Positions 1 to 12,865 of a DNA stretch of 64,000 nt are shown piece by piece. Position 1 is the stretch's first letter; the number at the start of each line of letters is the position of its first letter. Position numbers and translations under genes: made by a program. Source of the DNA: Anthopleura xanthogrammica (Eukaryota; Cnidaria; Anthozoa; Actiniaria; Actiniidae); NCBI GenBank assembly GCA_964019055.1, contig OZ025213.1, positions 1,803,269-1,867,268 on the forward strand, written 5' to 3'. The notes beneath the pieces were generated by a model, which was given only the letters and a program-made list of their open reading frames with translations, ran no database searches and was not told where the DNA came from.

Positions 1-579
1 CTTCTCTATACCTGCAGCCTGAAAAAAAGTACCCCTTTCGGGCGGAGCATCCCCGTACAGTCAATTATGGGGAGTACCCCCCCCCCCCCGGGCTTTTTGG
101 TCGCTATTTCTTTGTCGAATTTGACGGGTCAAAGGTTTGTGCTACATATTCAGTGTTTTGCAAAACATTTGTTTACAAATACTGCTTGTTCTCTTATCAC
201 TTAAATAATTCTAAGGTGCATACTTACTACATACTTATATTGATGATCCCCAGAGAAGAACATATACGTAACCAATTGAATATTTGAAGACGAATCGAAT
301 TTGCCGCGCGAATACAAACTACAATCACAAGAATGCAAGAGATATGAAACAACTATGAAAATAATAATAATAATAATAATTTTAATAATAATAATCCATT
401 GATAAAACTTATTAATAACAAATTACACAATCTATAACAAGACAATTTATAACAATATTCGTATCTCTAAAAGTAGCAAAAGAAACAGTACTGATAAACA
501 TCAAAACGAGGTTAGGAGTCCATGCGGAAAATATACCACTAGTTTCATCTAACCTTTTGCTTTAGATATAAGTTCAATC

Positions 580-583
<4 letters not shown>

Positions 584-615
<32 letters not shown>
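584..615. repeat. (TA)n microsatellite
   Basis: About 16 TA repeats. Confidence 0.9.
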
Positions 616-618
<3 letters not shown>

Positions 619-721
619 GTAAATTAAAAAATATATATAGAAATAAAAATATAAAAATAAAAGTCTAGCTCATTCGGGCAATAGCGTTATCGAGGGAGAT
701 GTCTACACTCCGGCCGGAAAA

Positions 722-1075
722 GAGCGGGGGTGCTCGTCGGAAATTTAAAAAATGACCCCTAAAAGATACCTGAGTCCTACAAAGGTGGGCGTGGCAATAA
801 GATATTTTTACCCCTAAGAGATACCAGCTAAAATTGGACAAATTTATAGTTATTTTGTGAGTGAGTTACACGTTTATAATTGGACATAATTATACGATTA
901 AAGTCAATTAAAATTGTCTTTGCTGCTATTATTCTTATCTAATATCTCATTATCTTTAAAAATACCCTAAAAGATACCAGCTTTGACTTCGGTGGCCCGA
1001 AAAGCTTTTAGACACCCTAAACGATACCAAACCCCTGATTTTGACCCCTAAAAGATACGACGAGCACCCCCGCCC
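722..1075. mobile_element. MITE-like inverted repeat
   Basis: GAGCGGGGGTGCTCGTCG at 722-739 is matched in inverted form by CGACGAGCACCCCCGC at 1058-1073, with further inner similarity around the CCCCTAAAAGATAC motif. No coding capacity is seen. The target duplication is unclear. Confidence 0.55.
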
Positions 1076-1692
1076 TACGATATAAGGGAGTCCCCCCCTC
1101 CCCCCCCGGGCTTGGAGCTCCCCAGTCATACGGTCATCAAAAGCCACTCCAAGATTGACAGCTGACAGACAAAGGACAATAAATGTCCCCGCAAACTTGG
1201 ATCCCCCTCAATGGAGGACAATATGTTGACAGATATTAGCTAAGGCAACCGTATGAAACCTATGCCGGTTTCTCTGGCCACAACAGTGCATACTGCAGCA
1301 ATTCAATGGTTTGCGACAACCGACTTCAAATCCTCGCAGAACCAAAATGAAGAGGTTGGGGCTCGTTGCTGCTTTTAATAATTGCAAAGCGCTTCATCAT
1401 GTTAATATTGTCTGGCGTTAAGTTACTCACAGCATAAAATGACGGGAAAATGACACTGAATAGGTTGTATGATAAGGTACATGTGCGCGACACCTCTCTC
1501 GATTACTCGACAAAACAAATAACGTGACCACAATTATGCAGTTTGCGACGCAATTTTTGCGTCGCCTTACCAAATTGACCGGGCCGGGGCTCGTCATGAT
1601 AATATTAATGAGCATGCAGTTCAAAGAAGGAAGAAGACTAACTACGTACGTAAGAAGGCACAAAAAACGTCTGGGCTTCGATGAGTTTGAAG

Positions 1693-4600
1693 ATGTTTTC
1701 GATTCTGCTTGGTGAGTATTGTTTCTTTACTAACAGATATTGAAGTTAAAAACATATTCTTTTTGTCCAACTATTTGACCTTTTTGAAATAGCGACAATT
1801 CTGCACTGACATGTACAGCTGATCACAAACGATAAGCTTTAATATATGGAGGACCAAGCCTTGAAGTGTTTCAGCTTTGAGTATGCTTATGTTGAGTGTT
1901 TTTAGTGTCGAAAGAGCGGGGGAAAAAACCCGAACAAACAAGGAATAAAATGATGTATCGGAGAGTTATCTTAGCGTTGTCATCTTCTAGTTCTTTAAGC
2001 TCGCAGATGTATCACTGAAACACGTAGCTAGCTGATGGCAGGGAACAATATCGAGTGAAAAGGCTAGAGGCTCTCTACAAAAATACCTGTACTATTGATA
2101 TCAATCCATGAATAATTAATGACTATAATGTAGATGAACAAATTAAAATTGGATTTATTTTATTGATTATGGATAAAATTGTTACATTAGTTGTGAAAAA
2201 ATATTACTCTCACTTAATTGCTAATAATAAACTGTGGAAAAAGTTGATTTTTCATTAAAAAAACCTTAATTTTTTTTGTTTTGTTACAGCCCTGTTTTCA
2301 GCATTCTTTTGTGTTTCTGTAACGACAGTACAATGTAAGTAATGGGATGTTGCATATGATATATAGTTGTATGGGTATTGAGATTCAGGTAACCTCTAAG
2401 AAATCCCTACCTTTATACTCTATAATTGCCCCTGAATTCAAGAGGGGCGGGAGAAGAATGGTCTGAGGGCCGGTATACACAACTGTATGATAGACCTCTT
2501 TAGTTTGGGTAAACATCATTGGTTTAAGAAAAAATTAAGAGCAATTAAAACACACAATTCAATACAATTCATGCAGTTTGGATAAAGTGCTGACCAGATT
2601 GTATACATCCACAAAATTCCAGTGCTCAACCAACTAAGCCAACTGGGCATGGGTGGCGGTTTGCATTGCACACAGCAAAAAAACTCCTGGTCATGTCACT
2701 GTTCATTAGTCCCAACAGTGATAGCAAGGCATCCAAAATACTACATGTCATTATCCACAACAGACACAAGGTGGATTTGTACCCACTCAACCTGTTGGCT
2801 ACTCTTCAGCTCGAGATCCACACATAATGCAATACTATTGAGTTTGGATAGAGTGCTGACCAGATTCTATACATCCAGCATTTGAAATTTTTAAATTACA
2901 GCTATATCTAGTCCATGTTGTTATTAATACTAGCTTTTTTGCTTTATATTTATGATAAGATACATCCTATTAAGTCTTTCTAGATGCTTAAATCATGCAT
3001 AACTGGAAGTATTCTGCATAATTTCATTGTTTCTTTTTTTATTAGCTTGTGTCGCAAAATATGGGGACCTTAGCGCATCACCATTTCATACTTATGAACT
3101 CACTTACCCTTCTGACTACCCTCCATCAACTACCTACTGTGAGTGGATTATCACAGCACCTTCAGGCTATGTGGTTGAGCTGAGTTTTGTCACATTTAAT
3201 ACCAAAGGTTCCTATAGCTCAGGATCATGCTCAATCTCTAGTGATACACTTGAAGTTTATGATGGGAGATACCATCCTAGTAGTAAGCTACGTGGCAAGT
3301 ATTGCAACAATTACCTGCCTGCAAATGTGTACTCCTCTGTCACATCTTTGTACCTGAGATTCAAGAGTGACAGTTATTCACAGAGTAAAGGCTTCAAAAT
3401 AAAATACAAAGCAGTGATACCAAGTATGTACTATTAAGTTACTGTATTCATTTGATATGAAATTTGTTTAGTATATTTTTGGAGTTTGTTATTTCCTTTT
3501 GTTCTGGGGCATAGGCATTTACTTTATATGAAGAGGGATGGAAAAATTCATGGTACATCATGGCAAGGTTACGGCACAGCACAGGCACAACACTGCAGAA
3601 TGACGAATGTTTTTCATACACAGCACAGGACTGACATGCATGGTCATTGCAAGGCACAGTCTGTGCCATAAGTTTTTTTATAGTCATATAAAAACTGTAA
3701 TTTCAGGGTTTGTGTCCTAGGTGGTATAGTAGACAAAGTGGAAGTCATATTACTAGAGTGCAAATAATATATCTGATAAATACAAATTACAAATTTTGTA
3801 AAACTTTGTGCAATTTTGTACAACTTTGTTGAAAAATTGTTGAAGTTTGAAGAACCACTAAATTAACTCCACAAAAGAATTTGATTATATAAGACTAGTT
3901 AGTCTAGACTACAGTGCAAACAGTACATCTGTGAAACATAAGTTATACTAAATAGTACAAATTTATTTTCTTTTTCCTATTCAAAACTCCTAAACACTTC
4001 CAGAATTCCTTATTTCTGTTTCCTTAAATCTAGTTTTCACATCTCTCATTGTTTACTTTGACTTAACTTTTCACCTAGACTATTTGCAGTTCAGTGATAA
4101 CACTAAATTAGTTGCTTTCACTAAAATAGCAAATTTGACTATTCACCAATTTGTAAAAATTTGTACAAATTTGTGCAATTTTGTTTTGCCTAATGTTTCA
4201 CGGATATACTATTTGCACTCTGACTATATTGGTCGCCCCTAATTTGCACACTAGGAAAAGCTTAATGAAATATTTTTGAAATATTTGAATTAAGGAAATA
4301 TTTTGTCTTCACATGAAATACCATCAGTAAATTAGTAATTAACTGTGCACAGTTTCAAAGAATATATAGTGATAATTCTTTGCAGAGTTATAAGCATTTA
4401 AAATGTGCCAAAACAAAAAAATGAGGCTGGTCATGATCAGGCCATGGCTGTGTTTCACATACAAATCCTTCTAATTTTAAATTGCTGTAACTTCCCTAGT
4501 ATTTGTGCTAGAGCACTCAAATTTTGCTTAAATACTATTTAATCTTAGCATATGCTTTTGAATGCTGGCTGTTATGCCTTTAGGAGCTGACCAGATCCTG

Positions 4601-6976
4601 AGTGCAAAAAGCCCCAAAAATACTAGTATAGCTAGTAATATTCCTCATTTATGGGTTTTGCATAAAGGTCTATATGGACTGTGCATATAATTTTACATGT
4701 ATATGCTTTATTACTTTCCAGAACCAGATAGCACAATCTGCAGTCCTTTCAATACCTATTCTCAAAACAACAACATTCAGGTTTCTAGATCATCAGGTTA
4801 TATTGAAAGTCCCTTGTATGGAACCAAGTACCCAAGCAATATGCAGTGCACCTGGGCTATAACAGTTCCAGAGGGAAAGAAAATCAAGCTAACATTTTCT
4901 AATTTTACAGTTGGGGAAGACTCCTATTGCACTGCTTCTCATTTAACTGATGACCAACTTCAAATAAGGGATGGACAATATTCCTTTAGCACTTCTCTGA
5001 AAACTCTCTGTGGAAAAAGTTTGCCATCTCCAGTCTACTCCAGTGGAAGATACTTGTGGATACGGTTCAATTCTAACAGTGACAACTACAATACTAGGTT
5101 TAATACTGGATTTAAAGCCAAATACGAAACTCAATCAAGTAAGTAAAATATAGAAATTTAATTAATAAGAAAAAGAAGGGGAAAAAACTTCAGAATCGTC
5201 GTTATTTTTTAGTACGTAGTAGAATATCAAGAAAGTTGTATACTAAATAATTGAAAATCTAAGTTAAGTGATAAAACTCAGTATAATTTTACTTGTATTT
5301 TATTACTTCCCAGAAGCAGAAAGCTCCAGCTGCAGTTCTCTCAAAACCTATTCTCAAAACAATGACATTCAGGTTTCTGGATCATCAGGTTATATTGAAA
5401 GTCCCTTGTATGGAACCAAGTACCCAAGCAACATGCAGTGCACCTGGGTTATAACAGTTCCAGATGGAAAGAAAATCAAGCTAACGTTTTCTAATTTTAC
5501 AGTTGGGGAAGACTCCTATTGCACTGCTTCTCATTTAACTGATGACCAACTTCAAATAAGGGATGGACCATATTCCTTTAGCACTTCTCTGAAAACACTC
5601 TGTGGAAAAAGTTTGCCATTTCCAGTCTACTCCAGTGGAAGATACTTGAGGATACGGTTCAAGTCTAAAAGTAACAACTACAATACTAGGAATAATACTG
5701 GATTTAAAGCCAAATACGTAACTCAATCAAGTAAGTAAAATATAGAAATTTATTTAGTAAAAAAAAGAAGGGAAAAAAACTTCAGAATTGTCGTTATTTT
5801 TTAGTAGTAGAATATCAAGAAAATTGTATACTAAATAATTGAAAATCTAAGTTAAATGATAAAACTCAGTATAATTTTACTTGTATTTTATTACTTCCCA
5901 GAAGCAGAAAGCTCCAGCTGCAGTCCTTTCAAAACCTATTCTCAAAATAACAACATTCAGCTTTCTGGATCATCAGGTTATATTGAAAGTCCCTTGTATG
6001 GAACCAAGTACCCAAGCAACATGCAGTGCACCTGGGTTATAACAGTTCCAGAGGGAAGGAAGATCAAGCTAACATTCCTAGATTTCAGTGTAGGACAAAA
6101 CTTTTACATTTGCTCAGAAAAACATGACTATGTAGAAATAAGGGATGGACTATTTGAAACAAGTAAACGCATTGGTCAATACTGTTCGAGTTCTAAACCT
6201 TCACCTATTCACTCAAGTGGAAGACACATGTGGATACGTTTCAAATCTAACAGTGATAATTATCTTGATGAAATTGGGAAGAATACAAACGGATTCAGAG
6301 CTAGATATAAAGATGAAAATATGTCAAGTAAGTAAATCATAACATACCATATAACTACAGTACAGCAACTTGAGTTGTTATTAATTCATGCATATAAGTT
6401 TGCATATTTTGCAAATCACAGTACTGATGAGCTTATGAAATGCATATTATTAATGAGCAATAAGAAAGTAGGGTTAAAGAAAACTTCAAATTTCCATAAT
6501 TGATTGTTTATTCAACTGTTTTAGATGCAGTTGGAGCAATAATTGGTATCATCATTGCCATAGTTGTAGTGACCATCTTCTCTGTGGTTTGTTTTCGAAG
6601 AAGGCTTCCAAGGTGTGCTCAAATGAGACAGCCATTAACACAAACAACATTGACCTACAACAATCAAAACCCTTCAAGCGCCCTAAGCGCCCGAACTGTT
6701 CACTACTCTCCAACACCCCAAAGTAGCTATCCTCCCCCATCAAGTGGGCACCCTTCACCTCAAGTGAGCTATCAACATCCTCCACCTGGTAGCACTAGTA
6801 CTGGTGATGCTGTATATACCCCCAAACCTTCTGCACCAATTAATGACCATCCTTCAGGTACATTTCTGAATGACCCTCCTCCTACCTACTCAGAGGTAGT
6901 TCCAGATGTACCTCCTCCTCCTTATCCAGGAATATCTCCGAATCCTTCACACATACCCAAGATTCATTGGTTCTAA
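1693..6976 (+). CDS. CUB-domain type I membrane receptor, gene 1 (4 CUB domains)
   Basis: Proposed exons are 1693-1711, 2290-2334, 3046-3423, 4722-5138, 5314-5730, 5902-6327 and 6525-6976. All junctions are phase 1 and GT-AG, giving 717 residues. Residues 1-22 form a hydrophobic signal peptide (starts MFSILLALFSAFFC). Four CUB domains follow, one per exon, at about 22-147, 148-286, 287-425 and 426-567, with the usual Cys pairs and EIRDG/EVYDG-type strands. A transmembrane helix lies at about 570-593 (AVGAIIGIIIAIVVV...), then a basic stop-transfer RRRLPR. The Pro-rich tail carries YNNQ, PPPTYSEV and PPPPYPG. CUB domains bind extracellular protein or carbohydrate ligands and PPxY motifs bind WW domains; the actual ligand is unknown. 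CUB exons 2 and 3 are near-identical. The C-terminus (KIHWF) differs from genes 2 and 3 because of a downstream deletion. Confidence 0.85.
2566..2885 (-). repeat. SINE-like block with tRNA-type A box
   Basis: On the minus strand, CCAGTTGGCTTAGTTGGTTG near 2645-2626 resembles a tRNA A box. A direct repeat (TTTGGATAAAGTGCTGACCA at 2579 and a close copy near 2843) lies on both sides. It sits in an intron of CUB gene 1. Confidence 0.4.
3755..4221. mobile_element. MITE in an intron of CUB gene 1
   Basis: The ends are AGAGTGCAAATA... and ...TATTTGCACTCT. Similarity extends inward through ATATCTG/CGGATAT and the AATTTTGTAC-rich part. A third copy of the terminal motif (AGTGCAAACAGTACATCTGTG) occurs near 3911. 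No open frame. Confidence 0.65.
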
Positions 6977-7055
6977 ATTTATGTTTCATGCTTTTTATTT
7001 ACTTATTTACAATACAAGATGATAAATGAAAGTAATAGTATTTAAAAGAAGTCGG

Positions 7056-7061
7056 AATAAA
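7056..7061 (+). promoter_or_regulatory. Candidate polyadenylation signal of CUB gene 1
   Basis: AATAAA about 80 bases after the stop of gene 1. The signal equivalent to those of genes 2 and 3 is missing because the segment between stop and signal was deleted in this copy, so this downstream hexamer is the nearest replacement. Confidence 0.4.
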
Positions 7062-7488
7062 ACTGAATGAATAGAAAATAAATAAAAATAGTAAGCTTAA
7101 CCAAATGTTGCAGAAATCTTTAAATACCTTTAATTTGCAAGGTTACAGTCAGGTGCAGTGCATGAGTAAATGGGACGCAAAAACCTTCAATTAACTCAGT
7201 GTAGTTTTACCTATTAATTTGGAACATTTTTTATGTATATCAGCAAGTGGTTGTATGTTCGGTTCAAAGAGTCTGTTATATAGTTTAATTTTTAGATTGT
7301 AATGTTTAATTTTGGTTTTCTTCAAAGCTGGTTTATATATCTTGTCTATTTTTTCGGGCTCTTCCTTGTGCACTTCCAAAAGAACTAGTACCACATAGCA
7401 TTTTCACTGGCTAAATGAAAAGGTATACTTTTGTTCAGAGAGTAAACTACATGAGGCACGACAAAAAAAAATGGATCCCTCTAAAAAC

Positions 7489-7616
7489 GGGACGGGGACA
7501 ATGGGGACGGGGACGCGGCCAATGGGGACGGGGACGCGGCCAATGGGGACGGGGACGCGGCCAATGGGGACGGGGACGCGGACTCGGGGACAGGGACTCG
7601 GGGTCACTCGGGGACG
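7489..7616. repeat. GC-rich 21-bp minisatellite
   Basis: Four near-perfect units of GGGGACGGGGACGCGGCCAAT with degenerate flanks. It lies where sequence similarity between unit 1 and units 2/3 stops (about 7470). Open frames across it reflect the repeat and are not genes. Confidence 0.85.
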
Positions 7617-8186
7617 TGACTGTAAAATTCAAACATTTTTAGGATGAAAAGAATATTTTACCTTCAATTTTGAAAGCCTCTTTCTCCTCAAAATGAAAAA
7701 TTATGACTTATTATTTGGTTTGTTTGGCGAAGAACATGCTCGTTAGTAGACCAAATAAATTACTAAATAATCATTTGAATCTGGATATTGGATACATGGA
7801 TATTAAGGGTCTTTTGGTCTCCTTTTTCCCTCTGTAAAATCAAATATCCACAGATCCTGTCGCCATGATTGTTGTTATTGATCCCGCAATTTTTTTTTTT
7901 TAATTCTATCACTCCACTTTTTAAGACAGTGCCCCCCCCCCCCCCCCAACTTTGAAATGTGCTCCACCATCCCTGAGCTGTTAACAGTCGAAAATTCTGC
8001 TCGTTCGCCTGCTGAGTTGACACAGGAAGCCCATATTTTGAATTTTAAACTAAATAACGCCCAGGAATAGCGTACGGACTGTGTCAAAAATCTGATAATA
8101 TTTACGGAAAAACGAAGGGAATAATCGGTTTTTAAATATATCAGTGCTTTCAAGAGTTCTCTGTCGGGATTTACGAGGGGAAAACT

Positions 8187-11100
8187 ATGGTTTCGCTTGG
8201 TAAATATGTACTGGGTAAGTAGAATCGATGTGATCATAAACAGCTTGTGATTTTGGTGGGACATATTAGAATACGAAAAGGCCTTTCTGTCTTTCTTCCT
8301 TTCTGTCTGTTTTGGCAATTAAACCTCGCGACATAAAACCAGTTAAGAACGTATCGTAGGTCAGTAAGAGAGGTGTATCTACAGATATCTATAAACAAAC
8401 GATCGTGCTTTAAAAACCAGAGTTTAGGTCCGTAAAAATAATAATCCATACCCATGTAGTCTAGCAGTCCGTAAATTGTTTCTGTTTAATAATCTGGAGC
8501 CAAAATATTGTGTTTCATCTCCTCTCCCTCATTATTTCATCCACTTTATGTAAAGCTGATGCCTTTGGGCTAAAATTTGACCCCAGCGGCCGGGAACAAA
8601 ACTAGAATTTTCTTTAGTGACACCAGCTTGTGGTCCAGTATGGGAAGAAATTTATTCATGAATGCTACTCTCCCTGCATAGTCTTTTCCCTTTTCTTACG
8701 CCCATTTTGGCTTCCATCACTCCAGAAAATATACTTAACTGATACTAGGGGTGTGTGATTATTTTCATTGTTGTCGAATAAAGACAACTAATTTTTTTTT
8801 TATTCATTTTTTCCCTATGTTCAGGTGTTCAGGTGTTAGTAATTCTTGTGGAAATTTCCAGGACAGCAGCTCAGTGTAAGTATATCATTGAGAACATTAA
8901 TAACACTGAATTAGGGATTTCCTTGGACATTAAAGATAATAAAAAGGAATCAGGTGGTTTTGCTTTTCGGGCCAAACGAATTATAATTAGCCAATCAGTT
9001 TGTATTTCGTTCTTAGTATTGTAGCTGAATGTTTCCTAGTTTTGGCAGTTCTATAGGTTTTAGGCTTGATAAACAACAACTTTTATTCAAAACTTAAGAA
9101 AATATAACTCTTCCTTGGAAAGGTTTGCCAAATGTCTTTTAGAAATAGAATATTTTGTCTTTCATTTGTTTTTACATTCTTCTTATTGCCCATAATGCCT
9201 AGCTGGCATGTAGGGCAGCAACAAAGGATGACAGTTTTTACATTGGTGGATATTTAAAAATACTTCGTTATGACTTGGAAATACTTGGAAATTTTTGATG
9301 TGACAAACCTTGCATAAATATAGCCTGCATGAGTTAAAGTCAGACTCCACACTGAGGCTAGCAATGCATTGCATTGATTCCAAATCACCTGGAAAAATTG
9401 GGCAAATTAAATTTCATAAACTAAAAGAGAAAATATCCAACATTTTATCAGCAATACAATTGGTTATAATAAGCCGGCCAGCTGTGTGGATAAAATTGAG
9501 CAATTTGATTTGTCCTGTGAGTGATCCAGGCATTGTACTTGGTCAAGAATACTCTCATTTATAAAATAACTGAGTTCCAACACATGCTCTGATTGGTCGA
9601 AATGCCACACACACTCTGAATTTAAACTTTCATAGGAAAAATAAAACAGTATTTTTCGTTAATTTGTTATTTTATTTAAGACAGTTTTCCATTTTAGATG
9701 AGAACACTTGAGAAGCTAGAAACCACTTCACTACACGTCATGAATGGTTTCCTAGTATGCTTCTATTGTGTTCTCTCAGCATCCCATGGCCATGTGTTTA
9801 GATCAGAATTTATTATCCTTAAATACTCTTAAATAATATTATTATTATTATTCTCCTTATTGCCCCCAACCAATAATCCCATATTTGTATACTGGGTTTG
9901 TCTGGATTGTTTTACAATGAAAGCTGAACCACGACATAACCTAACTCCAGAATATTAATCAATCTTTTCTTTTTTCTCCCATTTTTCTCTTTTAGCATGT
10001 GACAGTTCTACTATTGAACTCAAAGCTTCTCCACATATTTCTTTATATCTCACAAGTCCATACTACCCTTTCAACTACCCACCCTCACAAAAATGTCACT
10101 GGGAAATTACAGCACCAGCTGGCCATGTGGTTGTGCTGACATTTCTAAACTTTAACATAGAAGGAAGTATTAATTTTAGAAGCAGTGGGTGTTCAAATTG
10201 GATAAGCGATCATTTAGAAATTTATGATGGACATAACGCAGAAGAAGGGAAACTTCTTGGAAGGTACTGTTCAACATACCTGCCCCCCAAAGTATTCTCC
10301 TCTGGCACATCATTGTTCTTAGAATTCAAAAGTGATGAGTTTACAGAGAGAAGAGGCTTTAAGCTGGAATACTCAGCAACAGTCCCAAGTGAGTAATATC
10401 TATATAATATATAATATATAATATATGTTTATATATATGATTAATTTTGAATGGCTAGTTTTATGAACCTTTGAAAATTCACTACTGTAGTAGAAAGTCA
10501 TCAAGAAAGTTGTATGCTAAATCACTGAAAATTTAAGTTAAATGATAAAACTCAGTATAATTTTACTTGTATTTTATTACTTTCCAGAACCAGATAGCTC
10601 CATCTGCAGTCCTTTCAATACCTATCCTCAAAACAACAACATTCAGCTTTCTGGATCATCAGGTTATATTGAAAGTCCCTTGTATGGAACCAAATACCCA
10701 AGCAACATGCAGTGCACCTGGGTTATAACAGTTCCAGAGGGAAAGATAATCAAGCTAACATTCCTAGATTTCAGTGTAGGACAAAACTTTTACATTTGCA
10801 CAGAAAGACATGACTATGTAGAAATAAGGGATGGACTATTTGAAACAAGTAAACGCATTGGTGGATACTGTTCGAGTTCTAAACCTTCACCTATTCACTC
10901 AAGTGGAAGACACATGTGGATACGTTTCAAATCTAACAGTGATAATTATCTTGATGAAAGTGAGAAGCTTACAAATGGATTCAGAGCTAGATATGAAGAT
11001 GAAATTTCAGGTAAGTAAATCATAACATACCATATAACTACAGTACAGCAACGTGAGTTGTTAATTCATGCATATAAGTTTGCATATTTTGCAAATCACA

Positions 11101-12073
11101 GGACTGTGAATGTTAAACGTGATCAATTATATTATTCATTCTTTTAACTCGATTTAGTTTCAAAGCATACCTTTAAATCTGATGCTGATGAACCAATGAA
11201 ATGCATTAAGTGGCACTTGAATGAAAATTGTTGAAAATTCGACATGACTTGAAACTTGGTTAAACTTATCTAGATCTATATGGCCCCAATAGTAGCCAAG
11301 CAACATATTTTCTTTGCAGTCAAAAGAGCCATATAAAAATCATCAATTTTTTTCAGTTTATGACTAAATGACATCATACATTCAACCTTATTGTTCTTTT
11401 AGTTTTTAGTAAAATTTCTCAACTGCAAGTGGCTCCTGGGCTAAAATTTTTCCCAATATGGTTTTTGTAATCATAATTGAGTCTGGATTATCCTCAAATA
11501 TTTGAATTATTTGGACTTTTAATCTAAGTGCCCCTATAATGAGCAATGAGAAAGTAGGGTTTAAAGAAAACTTCACTTTTTCATAATTGATATTTATATT
11601 CAACTATTTTAGTTGCAGTTGGAGCAATAATTGGTATTGTCATTGGCATAGTTGTAGTGACCATCCTCATTGTGGTTTGTCTCCGAAGAAGAAGAAGCCT
11701 CCAAAATCGTGCTCAAATGAGACAGCCAATAACACAGACAACACTCACCTACAACAATCAAAACCCTACAAGCGCCCCATCTTATCCAACTGTTCACTAC
11801 TCTCCAACACCCCAAAGTAGCTATCCTCCCCCATCTAGTGGGCACCCTTCACCTCAAGTGAGCTATCAACATCCTGCACCTGGTAGCACTGGTGATGCTG
11901 TATATACTCCCCAACCTTCTGCACCAATTAATGACCATCCTTCAGGTACATTTCTGAATGACCCTCCTCCTACCTACCCAGAGGTAGTTCCAGATGTACC
12001 TCCTCCTCCTTATCCAGGAATATCTCCGAATCCATCACACATATCCACTACACAACACCCAACTACTTCTTAA
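8187..12073 (+). CDS. CUB-domain type I membrane receptor, gene 2 (2 CUB domains)
   Basis: Proposed exons are 8187-8214, 8825-8875, 9996-10388, 10588-11010 and 11613-12073, all phase 1, giving 451 residues. The signal peptide is split over the first two exons (starts MVSLGKYVLG). CUB1 is at about 27-157 and CUB2 at about 158-298. The transmembrane helix is at about 300-323, followed by RRRRSLQNR. The tail (about 324-451) has YNNQ, PPPTYPEV and PPPPYPG and ends in TTQHPTTS. CUB1 (QKCHWEITAPAGHVVVLTF) differs from gene 1 CUB1, while CUB2 is almost the same as the fourth CUB of gene 1. The first exon and its donor lie in a stretch repeated upstream of gene 3, which supports the start. Likely a cell-surface binding receptor; no enzymatic part is seen. 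Confidence 0.85.
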
Positions 12074-12377
12074 TCTTATTAGGTTCTGCTTCTTAACCTA
12101 ATACAACCATTAAGCCTCTAAAAATACAGAATACATGTAGACACAATGAAAACCTTACAAGTGTCCATCTTATTTATCCAACTGTTCACTACTCTCCAGC
12201 ACCCCATCATAGCTATTCTCTCCCATCAAGGGAGCTATCAACAACCTCCACCTGGAGCTATCATACGTCAACTACTGACGGTGGTAATGTTATTTCTATA
12301 ATTTTATACCTATCATTGATTGATTCTTTATCAATTTATACGTTCATTTCGTAAGATATAATTTATTATTGCGTGTG

Positions 12378-12383
12378 AATAAA
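12378..12383 (+). promoter_or_regulatory. Candidate polyadenylation signal of CUB gene 2
   Basis: AATAAA in the context gtgtgAATAAActaag, about 305 bases after the stop codon, with the same hexamer and context after gene 3. Confidence 0.55.
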
Positions 12384-12865
12384 CTAAGAAAAGTCTACCT
12401 AAAAGGCTTTTATTTTGAAAGTTACAGTGAAGACTATGAAAAACATTGTGGCAGCGAGTAAATCTTGAACTGACAGTGAAAGGAATTATTATAGTAAGCT
12501 TAAATGTCGAGCTAGCAAGAGGTCATTTCTGCTTCAAACTTGCTGGCTTTTGTTTATAAGAGTCGACCCAAAATCTATGTTAATTAAAAGTCATATATGT
12601 CATTGTAGTTTCTTAATCACTTTTGTGTTTCTCTAACTAGTACTAAATAATTTTACTTACGATTTGCCCACTACGACATCAATCTTCGGGACTGCAGTAA
12701 GCTTAATTTCCTTCAAAGGCACATGGAAATGCGTAAAGCTGTTTTATAAATTTAATTATACTTATTAGAACAAAAACCGTACTTTTATCTAGTTTTCAAG
12801 GTTTAGAAAACAGGAAAAAATTACCTTTTCTCGTCGTCTTCGCCAATTTTAACTTTGATTCAAAA

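Larger units (their letters stand above)
1..1692. other. Upstream region of CUB gene 1
   Basis: No convincing gene. It holds C-rich tracts near 80 and 1095, an (ATA)n run near 358-383, a (TA)n run near 584-615 and the MITE-like repeat at 722-1075. The promoter and 5' UTR of CUB gene 1 should lie in the last few hundred bases, but no TATA box or other clear signal was picked out. Confidence 0.5.

Noticed and set aside
1524..1715. Open frame starting MTTIMQFATQF overlapping the first CUB gene 1 exon
   Set aside because: Joining it to the next exon in this frame gives an early stop. The overlapping frame from the ATG at 1693 gives a proper signal peptide with the right phase.
6885..6925. Tail motif PPTYSEV as an inhibitory ITIM
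   Set aside because: The residue two before the tyrosine is Pro, not one of the S/I/V/L expected for an ITIM; PPxY is the better reading.
7404..7642. Open frames with GRGRGQWG or RVPVPIG repeats
   Set aside because: Translation of the 21-bp minisatellite in several frames.
7875..8455. Minus-strand open frames (MPKQTERKKDRK...) repeated at 17974-18312
   Set aside because: They are antisense to the first exon of CUB genes 2 and 3. The repetition comes from the unit duplication, and the frames break by simple indels.
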